The notes under the pieces are model-generated. The model worked only from the letters and a program-made list of their open reading frames with translations. It did not search any database and had not been told where the DNA came from. Positions 8,619 to 18,351 of a stretch of DNA of 22,800 bases are shown here, piece by piece. This stretch comes from Russula earlei (lineage: Eukaryota; Basidiomycota; Agaricomycetes; Russulales; Russulaceae). Within the stretch, counting starts at the first letter, position 1. Each line of letters starts with the position of its first letter. The translations under genes were made by a program, and so were the position numbers. Location of the stretch: the NCBI GenBank assembly GCA_025769875.1, contig JAGFNK010000757.1, positions 1-22,800 on the forward strand, in the 5' to 3' direction.

Positions 8619-10560
8619 CTATTGCGATGCGGGACCATGTGCGGCGGATGCGGATGGGGGTGTCTGAGCATGTGGATAGAGAAAATCATGAAATATGCGG
8701 CGTAATTTGTCAGCCACCGCGTCGCTGCGTTCAAGGCCGTCCTGTTGAATTCGTCCAATGAGAGCAGACAGCTGTTCCTGGAAAATGTCCCTGCGGAATG
8801 GGGCTCGAACTCCTGCGTTCATGAGAATAAGGAGCGTTTCTGTGAAAGAAATGGCGTCTTCAGTCGTAAGGTCGCCCTGCTGGTGTAGAAGGACGCCGTA
8901 GACAAAGGATTTAAGGTTCATAAGTTCCAACGTGTTGGTGTCGTATGTTGCGGACAATGTTTCCCCAAAGACATCCTGCAGCCAACTTAGCGATTGAGCT
9001 GGCTGTGTTTGCAGGACAGATTTTGCAAGCAATGCGCAAACGGAGCGAGAAGCGATGCGGATTGTAGCATTGGTATCGTTCCACATCGATCGCATCCGAC
9101 TGGCATTTGCGAAGTTGGCCACCACGTTATCCAGTAAACTCCGCGCCAGCTCTGACGGGACTCCGTCAGGGACGATAAATGCCCTGGCGATATGGCGGAC
9201 AGCATGTAAAGATACCAAAACGGAGCGCTCGCGCACAGCCTCGTCGAGTCCAATCTTGTGCATGCCGTCTACACAGCTTCGCAGGGCAGTGAGGGGGGGT
9301 TGACCGAACATGATATTTCCAGACTTGATGAGAGGCGTCACGAGTTCAACCATCTTATTCCTTGGCATACAAGCCACGAACTCCGAGGTCTTATATTCAT
9401 CAGCCTGGGAGAGGAGGCTGAACAGTTGAGTGAGGGCGTTGCAATCCACGTCTTCTGTCGCATCCATGGCCCTTGAGATGAGGCGCGCCACAGGATCATG
9501 TTTGAAAAGATGCTGATAGTGTTCAATTGCCTGATACCAGGATTCCAGACTCTTGAGCGACTTGCGCTGGCTAGGTGGTGGGAGTCCGCCGAGTTCAAAT
9601 GGAATCAGGGTGCCACCCATTTGCCTCACGATCCAACCAAGGCAAAGCTTGGCGAGGGAGACAGGGACGTAAAGTGGATAAAACATTATCCAGGTCGCCG
9701 GAGTGTGATATGGGCAGTCGGGATCAAACAAACGAAGGACGGTCAGCATGAAGTACGCCAGTCCAAAGAGTATGATGGGAATAAGGACAACAATGGCCAT
9801 CGTCTTGTGGATCGTAAAAAAAAATATCACAAGGCCAGTGAAGAATAAGAACACGGAGGCGTGAAGGAGCGCCTGAGCTGTCAACATTGCAACACTGATT
9901 TTGTACTTTATCAGGCCGGAGAACAGAAAGGAGGTGACGCGGGCGCGTTGGCTCAGCTTCATCGGGAGTTGCGGGATCTGAGTATATGTACGCGCCCACT
10001 CCTGCAGCAATGTCGAATGGAGGGCGGATGTGACGCTAAGCACAAGGCTCATAAGCCATAATCCGTTGACCCAGAGAATGGATGCGCCGGGAGAAAATGA
10101 TTGGTCCACCGAGGGTTTGACGTTGCTACCGTTCGGCGAGAAATCTGCAAGTTGCTGTGAAATCTGCGTGAGAAGAGCTACTGTCTGATCTCCACTGTCG
10201 GGAGACAACTTTTTGTAGCTTTCAATGATGAAGGCGCCGACAATTGCAGAGAAGAGAGCGGCCTTCCAGCTTGTCATTGCGAAGAACGAAGGAATCGAGA
10301 GGCGGGGACTTACCAACACAATGACACCATTGCTATCCTCCCTCCAGGCATCCATAGATGGTTTATGTATCTCGTCGACTTCCTTCAAATACATTTTCCA
10401 CATGTTATTGTCTGACTCGGGGTCATCATGGGCTGTGGTTGAAGTCAATGGGGGTGACACAATATCCGCCAGCACCATTCTCGAACGTACCGCCATGATT
10501 GCGCGTCAGGTCACCATCAGTATGTGTGAATAGGCCGTAAAGGTGACCAGTTTGCTCCAT
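8619..10560 (-). CDS. DUF6535 membrane protein, tandem copy 1
   Basis: Predicted 610 residues of unknown function. Three exons: 10491-10560, 10314-10432, 8619-10262 (1833 nt), with introns of 58 and 51 nt. The start at 10560 is preferred to the in-frame ATG at 10496. It yields a conserved first exon in both copies (LFT near the start, then a G|CC splice) and removes a poorly conserved stretch as an intron. Joining exons 2 and 3 restores GVIVLAALFSAIVGAF (59-74), the typical first membrane segment of the family. Further likely membrane segments are at about 124-146, 195-214 and 218-240; the WxxD/DAW region before the first segment also fits DUF6535. The C-terminal two thirds are soluble, helical-looking and end in a low-complexity tail. 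Only the family is recognised; any role is unknown. Confidence 0.85.
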
Positions 10561-11209
10561 CTGTTTGTTACTACGCCAACGTTGGGGAGGAGACGAAGCT
10601 ACCACACTTTGGATGCCATCGCACGAGGCGCGTGCATCGCCACAAACATTGGCATTTGGCGCGCGTTGCGACCGCAAGAAGGTAAATCCGCTTCGCGTCG
10701 GTGTCCGTGATCCAGCTTTCCCTTCTTCCTGTCATGGGGCCTCATTTCACAGTTACCAACTCACCATCAATACACTCAATAATTGAAGCCAATACGATAC
10801 TACTGTTCTCGAACGTCATTCGGAACACCTAATCTCACGTCGAGTGTCAAGACCGTGGTGTCCTTATCCCAGTACTCCCGCTCTTCTTCACAGGCAAAGA
10901 CTTTAGATGCCATGCCGAGCAACCATTTCCGATAACACCGTGACAATCAGTCGCGTGAGTGGCCGGCGATTTAGGTGTTGTCAACTTGCTGACGCAGCGA
11001 GAAGGTTTTCTCGCCTTCGACCACATCAGGTGGCCGCCACATGAGCTAACGGGTCAAACGCCGACAATACCACGGAAAGCCAACGATACACGCATTCAGC
11101 TATCGGGCCAGTAAATTGAGATGCGAGGATCAAGTAGAACATAAGAAGAAGGAACGTGACACGACGCAGAATCGAAACCGCAGATTCGTTTCTCCAGGTG
11201 GCTTCCGGG
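10561..11209. other. Spacer between the DUF6535 genes, with the copy 1 promoter
   Basis: About 20 nt next to the start codon resemble the matching part of copy 2 (ACAAACAG-ATGGAG against ACAAATAG-ATGGAG). Beyond that I find no similarity to the copy 2 upstream region. The copies may thus differ in promoter and expression. No gene, RNA or repeat was seen. Confidence 0.45.
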
Positions 11210-11647
11210 GAACCAAGACAAGTCAGGGAGGAAAAGGCAAGATCCTTAGAAGGGCATGCATTGATCTCGAAATTGATCAGAGGATCATAACGCTGCTAGG
11301 AGATAGCTGTTATATATACAGGCAGGCGGTAGCGACGAGTGGCCATTTCAAAGCGGCAATAACAACTAAAGGAAGTTTAGCAGAGAGTAGCATTCGAAAA
11401 CAAAGCAACAAAGCATAAAGTGTCCAGGGAGTGCGCACGATGTCTGCACAAGGAGTGGCGGTACAGTCTTAATTCATGTGGGCGAGGATGGATATCAAAC
11501 GGACAGAAAATAAATAGACGTGAAAGAAGTGAGTCGTATCATAGAGAGGTCAGGAGGAGGCAGATAAAGGCAGTGGAGAGGCCTGAGCGGGTGAAGATCA
11601 GAGTGGCTTCGACATGCCTCTGTCGTCCGACGGTAAGTACGCTCACC
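11210..11647 (-). repeat. 3' flank of DUF6535 copy 2, duplicate of 8240-8618
   Basis: This is the counterpart of the sequence after copy 1. The order of matching blocks is kept, but identity is clearly lower than in the conserved parts of the coding regions. No separate gene is supported. Confidence 0.65.
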
Positions 11648-13631
11648 TTAAAGCAATTCGGGTCCACATGCGGGTGCGAGTGCGGGTGCGGGTGCGGGTG
11701 TCTGAGCCTGCGGATAGAGAAAATCATGGAAAATGCGGCGCAATTTGTCAACAACCACGGCGCTGCCTTCAAGGCCGTCCTGTTGAATTCGTCCAATGAG
11801 AGCAGACAGCTGTTCCTGGAAAATGTCCCTGCGGAATGGGGCTCGAACTCCTGCGTTCATAAGAATAAGGAGCGTTTCTGTGAAAGATATAGCGTCTTCA
11901 GTCGTAAGGTCACCCTGCTGATGTAAAAGGACGCCGTAGACAAAGGATTTAAGGTTCAAATGTTCCAACGTGGTGGTGTCGTGTGTTGCGGATAATGTTT
12001 CCCCAAAGACGTCCTGCAGCCAAACTAGCTCTGGCGCTTCGAGTGGTCGTCCTGTGAGTAAATGTATGTGTAGGAGGTATTTCGCAAGCAATGCGCAAAT
12101 AGATCGAGATGTAACACGGATAGTAGCGTTCACGTCATCCCACATTGGTCGCATAAGGCCGATATTTGCGAAGTTGGTCCGCACTTTATTCAGTAAGCTC
12201 CGCGCGTGAGACGGCGAAGCTCCATTGCGGGCGATGAAAGTCTTGGAGATGTGGTGGACAGCATGTAAAAAGACTAACATGGAGTTCTGGCGCACAACTT
12301 TGTCGACTCCAGCTGCGCGCGTGCCGCGAGCACAGCTTCGTAGGAGAGTGAGCAGGGGTGGATCGATGACGCTATTTCCAGACTTTATGGGAGGCGTTAC
12401 GAGTTCGACAATTTTATCTTTTGGTATACTGGCCACGAGCTTTGAGGTCTTGCTTGTGTCGAGGAGGTGGAACAGCTCAGCGAGCGCTTTGCGATCCACA
12501 TCTACCGTCGCCTTATGGGCCTCGAAGATCAGGCTCGACGCAGCACCTATCTTGAATTGGCGCCGATAACTCTTGACTGCATGGAAACAGACTTCCAGCC
12601 ATTCGACCATTTTGCGCTGTCTGGGTGTCGTGACTTGGCCGAGATTATATGACATCAGGTTGCCACCCAGTCTCTTCACGGCCCAACGAAGGCAAAGCAT
12701 TACGAAGGAGGACATAATGTACAGTGGATAAGGAAATGCCAAGGTCATCGGGGTGTCATATGGGCACTTGGGATCAAACAAACGAAGGATGGTCAACATG
12801 AAGTACGCCAGTCCAAAGAGTGTGACGAGAATTAGCACCACGATGGCCATTGTCCTGTGGATCGTAAAGAAGAATATCACGAGGCCAGTGAAAAAGAGCA
12901 GTACGGCGACGTGAAGGAGGGCTTGAGCTGTCCATGACGCGAGGCCAGGATTGTACTTTCTGAAGCCAGACCACAAAAAGGAGGTGACGCGTGCACGGTG
13001 ACTCAGCTGTATAGGCAGTTGGGGCATCTGAGTATATGTACGCGCCCACTCCTGCAGCAATGTCGAATGGAGGGCGGATGTGACGCTAAGCACAAGGCTC
13101 ACGAGCCATAATCCATTGACCCAGAGAATGGATGCGCCGGGAGAAAACGATGGTTGGTTTTCCAACGATGGTGCGGGATTGGTGCCGTTCAGCGAGAAAT
13201 CAGCAAGTTGTTGTGAGATCTGCTTTAGAAGAGTTACTGTCTGATCTCCATTGTCGGGAGATAACTTTTTGTAGCTTTCAATGATGAAAGCACCGACAAT
13301 TGCAGAGAAGAGAGCGGCCTTCCAGCTTGTCATGGCTATGAATAGTGGGACCACAAAATTGGTACTTACCAGCACAATAACACCATTGCTATCCTCTCTC
13401 CAGGCGTCCATGGAAGGTTTATGTATATCTTCGACTGCCTTCAAATAGATACTCCACATTTCATTGTCTGACTCCAAGTCACCCTGGGCTGTAGTCGAAG
13501 TCAATGTGGCGATCTACTCGACCATTCCCCAGCAGGTTGAACGTACCGTTATCATTGCGCACTGGACTGCCTTCGGTGGGTGTGAATAGATGGTAAAGGC
13601 GATCACGGTTAGCAGGTTCCGCTCTCTCCAT
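11648..13631 (-). CDS. DUF6535 membrane protein, tandem copy 2
   Basis: Predicted 624 residues, paralogue of the downstream-lying copy 1 and with the same gene structure. Exons: 13547-13631, 13370-13488, 11648-13318 (1875 nt); introns are again 58 and 51 nt and exon 2 is again 119 nt. The start at 13631 (MERAEPANRDRLYHLF) is needed because the unspliced frame upstream of the conserved part has an in-frame TAG. Four membrane segments match those of copy 1. The C-terminal part has an 11-residue insertion relative to copy 1 before the WLQDVFGETLSAT block. The extreme C-terminus is an Ala-Pro repeat encoded by a GTGCGG-type hexamer run at about 11666-11700. The membrane region and last 100 residues are far more alike between copies than the centre. 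Function unknown. Confidence 0.85.
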
Positions 13632-14245
13632 CTATTTGTCACGCAAATGCTAAAAGAAAGCTGTCATGAACCGACACACCGCGGCGTGCGAGACTTATTG
13701 AGCTACACACTATTTGCATCTCATTTGAATCGTTTCTTAGGGCTTGCAGGTGCGATTCTTTGGTCCTTTTGTTATGATATCCCATTCGCTTTGTCCTCTT
13801 TTACTATACTACTTTTCGACTCTGTTCCTTCCTTGATTTTTCCCTTACGATACTCTCGTCGCATTTCGAATTCTCTACCCATTTCCCTCTCATCTCCTTT
13901 TCCTCGCCTTCGAACTTCGCCCTCTCTCGCTTAAGACGCATAGCCTCTCTTGCTCATTGTCACGTCTGTCCTCGGTCTTGCTCCACAAACTCAAGCGCAT
14001 CCCGAGTCGGCTCGCTACACTACGCAGTTAGACGTGGTCCAATTTAGGCGAACAGTCCTTGATTGATTTTTAGCAGTGATGTTCGATATGATTTCAGTTC
14101 CTGGAATAAAATACAGTTTGATTCCCAAAAGCGTTTCATGAGCTGCTACAACTTCAATGATGGTGCCGTTGTGTCCGCATTGTACTGTATCATACACACC
14201 GAGTGCAATCATACCGAGTACGTCCGATCATCGATCTATCTTCAC
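13632..14245. other. Intergenic region between DUF6535 copy 2 and URA3
   Basis: It should hold the copy 2 promoter and the URA3 3' untranslated region. Much of 13790-13930 is pyrimidine-rich on the plus strand. Nothing else was recognised. Confidence 0.4.
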
Positions 14246-15198
14246 CTACTCACCTCTCGACTTCAAACGTTGGAGATAAGCATTCCATCCAGCTTCCCTG
14301 TACCTTTCCGACTGCCTTTGGACCTTGTCGATATCCATGTTTCCAGGTCTACCGTAAATGCCCCGTCCAACGATGATCACATCACATCCGCTCCCTAGGA
14401 TAGCGTCTTCAGGGGTACGATACTGCTGGCCGAGGCCATCGTTTGTGGCGTCCAACCCCACCCCGGGTGTCAAAATCAAAAAGTCTTCTGCCTCATCGGG
14501 GTTTTGTCCCTCACAAAGGCCAACACCTTCCATGCGGTGCTGAGCGATGAATCCGATAACAACGTCGCGCGCATCTCGCGCCATTCGAACCGCGTCCTCC
14601 GTGTAGGGGCCACGTGCCAGAGCGCCTGCTGTTGACATCTCGGCGAGAAGAAGAAGACCGCGATTCAGTGGGAGGCCGACCGAGGCCAGGCCCTTGATAA
14701 TGGAAGGACCGGGTACAGGATGTGCATTAGTGATATGCGCCCATGTTGCAATTCTGTGCACCCCGGAGGAATATTGTAGAGCAACAGTATTACCTTGAAA
14801 TATACACATTCAATTCGCTACACCAACGTCCCCTGAGGAGTATCATAGAGTCTTACCAATGTCCGCGAACTTACGATCTTCAAAGATCAGGAAATTGTGC
14901 TTGATGCTGAGCTCTTGCAGACGATGAATGAGCGAAAACTCGAAGTCATCGATGATGTCGATGTGAGTCTAGCTTTGATGATGAGACGGACAACAATGAC
15001 AGTTCCGTGGCGACTTGCCTTGATGAGAGACACGTACGGTCCCACAGCGTCGATGATAGCCAGAAATTCTTTGGATGAAGTTACGTCAACACTGACACAT
15101 AGGTTGGACTGCTTTCTCTCGATTGTTTCGAGGAGCAGTTTCGCGGAAGGATTTATGAACTTTTTGGCGCGGTCAGCGTAAGTATTGAGATACGCCAT
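14246..15198 (-). CDS. URA3: Orotidine 5'-phosphate decarboxylase
   Basis: Predicted 279 residues, close to the family's usual length. It decarboxylates OMP to UMP, the last step of de novo pyrimidine synthesis, in the cytosol. Exons: 15019-15198, 14857-14968, 14246-14793 (840 nt). Active-site residues are visible: Asp38 (VSVDV), Lys60 (SLIK), and the signature [10 protein letters not shown] at 89-98 with Asp91, Lys93 and Asp96. [24 protein letters not shown] and IIVGRGIYG mark the rest of the barrel. The start at ATG 15198 ([14 protein letters not shown]) fits basidiomycete relatives. Intron 1 (14969-15018) starts with GC (AAG|GCAAGT), a strong GC-type donor, and falls directly after the codon for Lys60. 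It is divergent from PUS7. Basidiomycete names ura1, ura3 and pyrG are used for the same enzyme. Confidence 0.96.
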
Positions 15199-15261
15199 TA
15201 AAAAGCTCAAATACGACGACGGCCCGGTCTGTACTCATCATCCTGGGTACCTCCAACTCGG
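15199..15261. promoter_or_regulatory. 63-nt divergent URA3/PUS7 promoter
   Basis: Only 63 nt separate the two ATG codons, which point away from each other. The promoter and 5' leaders of both genes must fit here or reach into each other's coding region. I see no TATA box or recognised operator. Confidence 0.6.
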
Positions 15262-18218
15262 ATGATCCAATCGACTTCGCACCGCTCCTGCGGCGATGAG
15301 TCCTTAGACAACACCGCAGAGGCGCCACCGTCGAAAAGGTTCAAAATAGATGATACTACGGAGGAACCAAATTACGACCAACGGCCCCCAGACTCAGCTT
15401 GCCCGGCGATAAATGATACCATTCTGCCTCCAAGCCATTCTCTACTCGAAACGGCACCTCCTCTGCAGGATGAAACCGGTGCGATTGTCCGTCTCATGGA
15501 GTCCGACGTGGGCATCTCGGAATATATTGCAAAAGACGTCCCCAAGATAAGTGGCATCATCAAACAGAGGTGTGTCCGCAATCCTGCACCCAAAGAAGGG
15601 CATTGACTGTTCAAAGGTTCACTGACTTTCTAGTCCATGAAGTTGACCAGGATAGTAACGTCGTCCACATTAAATCCCTCGGAATGCCTGAGCCTCCTGG
15701 GAAAAAAACGAGGGAGGTAAGGGAACCAGCATCCACGGACGTTCCTTCTGCGGAGGTATCTGCGATTCAAGATAGCTCAGAGGTCGTACTCGGTACCGAA
15801 GCACCCTCTGAGACTCTCAACAAAGCCGGTGATGCCAGTCCTGAGCAAGCCTCCCCTACTGTGCCATGGCCGGACCTGTTCACAAGTCGTCTTACTCCGT
15901 TCTTGTCCACGGAGAAGATCGAAGAGGTCAAGAAGATGTTTCTCGAGGGTCCCGAACCTCCACTCGTGAGTGACACAGGTTGGTCCGGGCGGCCAGCTGC
16001 CAAGGCCGATGAGAGCGGGATTTCCACCTCAATGGACATCGAAAGGAGCGTGGAGACAAGGAACGAAGTTGAAGGAAAGAAAGGAAGTAATAAAAGGGGA
16101 AGAGATCGGAACGGCAGGGGAGGACGCGGCGGTAAACCGGTTCGCGAAGATCATCGAAAAGTAATATCCGAGGTGCGTGTTCTTTCTGCCCATGGCATTG
16201 TCTTACAAAAATCTGCCATACCACAGCCTATCATCTCGAAGGAAACGCGCACTAGCTTCCACCAAACTGTACGGGAATTATTCGAAGGAAAGTTCGACAG
16301 CGAGACGGACATGGGCGAATCTGTAACCGCTGGTGATGGACTCCGGATTGTCATCCACTGGGCTAGGAGAGGGAGCGGAGGTGTTCGTGGTAGAGGGGGT
16401 AACTAATCCCTCTTCTCACTCTGAGCGACGCTAATGCAAGCACATGCAGTGCAGAGCCGTACCGAGCGCGCTCCACGGGGAACCTACCCGCCATACATAC
16501 ACTTCACTCTTCAAAAGACGAACCGAGACACACAGGATGCCTTACAATATCTTGCTCGTACTCTACACGTTCCAGTAAGAGACCTGTCTACCGCCGGCAC
16601 CAAGGATAAGCGCGGCGTAACAGTCCAACGTGTATCCCTATGGCGTGGCGCCAAGACAGTAGAGGACGTTTGGAAACTTGCTAATGGCGTTCCGACGCGG
16701 CATAACGCCGATGATGCAGTTCGCGAAAGAGGAGAGCGTGGGGTTAGAATAGCAGACCTTTCCTATCAAAAAGCTGCGCTTGAGCTCGGAATGCTGAAGG
16801 GAAACGCATTCGTAATCACCTTGAGGTGAGTATCCCGCTTGCTATTATCGTGTTCTTGCCTTAGTTCCTGCAGAAACGTGCAAGTTGATACCATCAAAAC
16901 ACTCGACCAGGCGATGAAGTCAATCAAAGAACGTGGATTCATCAATTATTATGGTAGCTCGGCTCGTTCGAGTTGCGATAGCAATGCCTTCTGATCGCCC
17001 AGTTTAGGCATGCAGCGGTTTTGGCACGGCTGCCATTCCTACGCATTCAATCGGACTCGCTTTACTCAAGTCAGATTGGCATCTCGCTGTTTCTTTGATC
17101 CTTCGACCTCGCCCTGGTGAGCATCCCGATGTGCTCGCCGCTCGCCGTGCGTGGCTCGATGATGGCGATCTCGACCGAGCTCTTGAGCTCTTCCCTCGGA
17201 GAGTAGTAGCAGAGCGATGCATCCTGGAGAGCTACAAGAAGCAACGCGGGGAGACGCGCAACGCCCTCGGAGCCTTGTCGACGGTATATACAGTGACGAC
17301 CACGGTTGCCCGAGGACTGATTGGAAATGCTCTAACTAACAGATCCCAAGGAATTTGCGGTTGATGTATGTTCACGCCTACCAGTCATACGTATGGAATG
17401 CGATCGTTTCGGAGCGTATCAAGACTTGGGGCACAGATAAACCAGTTCCTGGAGACCTTGTTTTGGAGTCCGGGACTGTAAAACAGACCACGCTTGGGGA
17501 CGGTATGGACGTCGACAAAGGCGAAACTAACACGCAACCCGACGCGGACGTAGGTCTGTGGTCATCCCAAAGCGTGTCTTGGTCTTACTTCTAGCCGCTA
17601 CTCCAGAAGAATCCGCCTCAGGACGAAAGCCCAACAGAAAATCATGGCAGGCGCCACGCGTGAAAACCCTTACAGAAGAGGACGTTGACAAGTACTCGAT
17701 ATTCGATGTTGTAATGCCATTGCCAGGAAATGACGTTGCTTTTCCTGGGGGAGCGTTGGGGAACAAGTACAAAGAGTATCTCCTCAGGGATGGGCTCGAT
17801 CCTGACAATTTCCAAAGGCGGCAAAAGTGAGACCGGTTACACTGTCAGCGAGCCAGCCACCTCACCGCCATGCAGGGACTACACGCTCAGTGGCTCATAC
17901 CGCAATATTCTGCAGCTGCCCAAGGAAATATCGTGGTCCATACTGCGATACACTGATCCGGATGTTCCGCTGGCACAGTCAGACGAAGATCAGCTGCTAG
18001 GCAATGACCCCCCTGCTCCTGGTCCCAACGGTCGATTCCTTGCCCTTCAGATCAGACTCATTTTAGGAACTGCAGCATACGCGACAATGGCATTGCGGGA
18101 GGTAACCAAAACGGACACAAGCTCGCATTTCCAAACTGGCTTGACTCAGGCCTCGGAGGATCAGCGATTTAGAGGGATAGAGGGTGACGACCTGCCAATG
18201 GCGGGGGATGAAGAATAG
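15262..18218 (+). CDS. PUS7: TruD-family tRNA/mRNA pseudouridine synthase, frameshifted
   Basis: Pus7 converts uridine to pseudouridine in tRNA, U2 snRNA and mRNA. Nine exons: 15262-15569, 15617-16172, 16227-16398, 16441-16825, 16874-16953, 17008-17283, 17343-17553, 17595-17826, 17876-18218; introns 41-59 nt. The N-terminus has VGISEY and [10 protein letters not shown] (about 82-115), followed by a charged low-complexity insert. The catalytic motif [10 protein letters not shown] has its Asp at about 401. INYYGMQRF (about 497-505) is followed by four T at 17019-17022 where the family needs three (F-G-T). The frame then shifts and meets TGA at 17118-17120. With one T fewer, every later exon joins in phase to [11 protein letters not shown] and a stop at 18218 (2562 nt, 853 codons). 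Thus the gene is otherwise intact. It may be a sequencing error, a null allele or a young pseudogene. Confidence 0.88.
17019..17022 (+). other. T4 homopolymer causing the PUS7 frameshift
   Basis: One extra T relative to the reading frame that gives the conserved [16 protein letters not shown] order. No alternative donor or acceptor around introns 5 and 6 that I tested restores the frame. Confidence 0.75.
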
Positions 18219-18351
18219 GATAGATAAATAGTTGTGTAAGACCAGCGAGCCAATCTGATTTTGGAGGAAAGGCAAAGCGCCCGTTTCCCGCTGGCATGAT
18301 CGCTTTCTGATCTCAACTACAACACCACAGCATATCACTCTTGCTTCGGCC

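Noticed and set aside
10433..10496. ATG at 10496 as start of DUF6535 copy 1
   Set aside because: The stretch it adds is not conserved in copy 2, where the matching frame has an in-frame stop. The upstream exon with a 58-nt intron works for both copies.
13590..13934. Plus-strand frame of 114 residues between DUF6535 copy 2 and URA3
   Set aside because: It starts over the first exon of copy 2 and continues in pyrimidine-rich intergenic DNA, with no recognisable domain.
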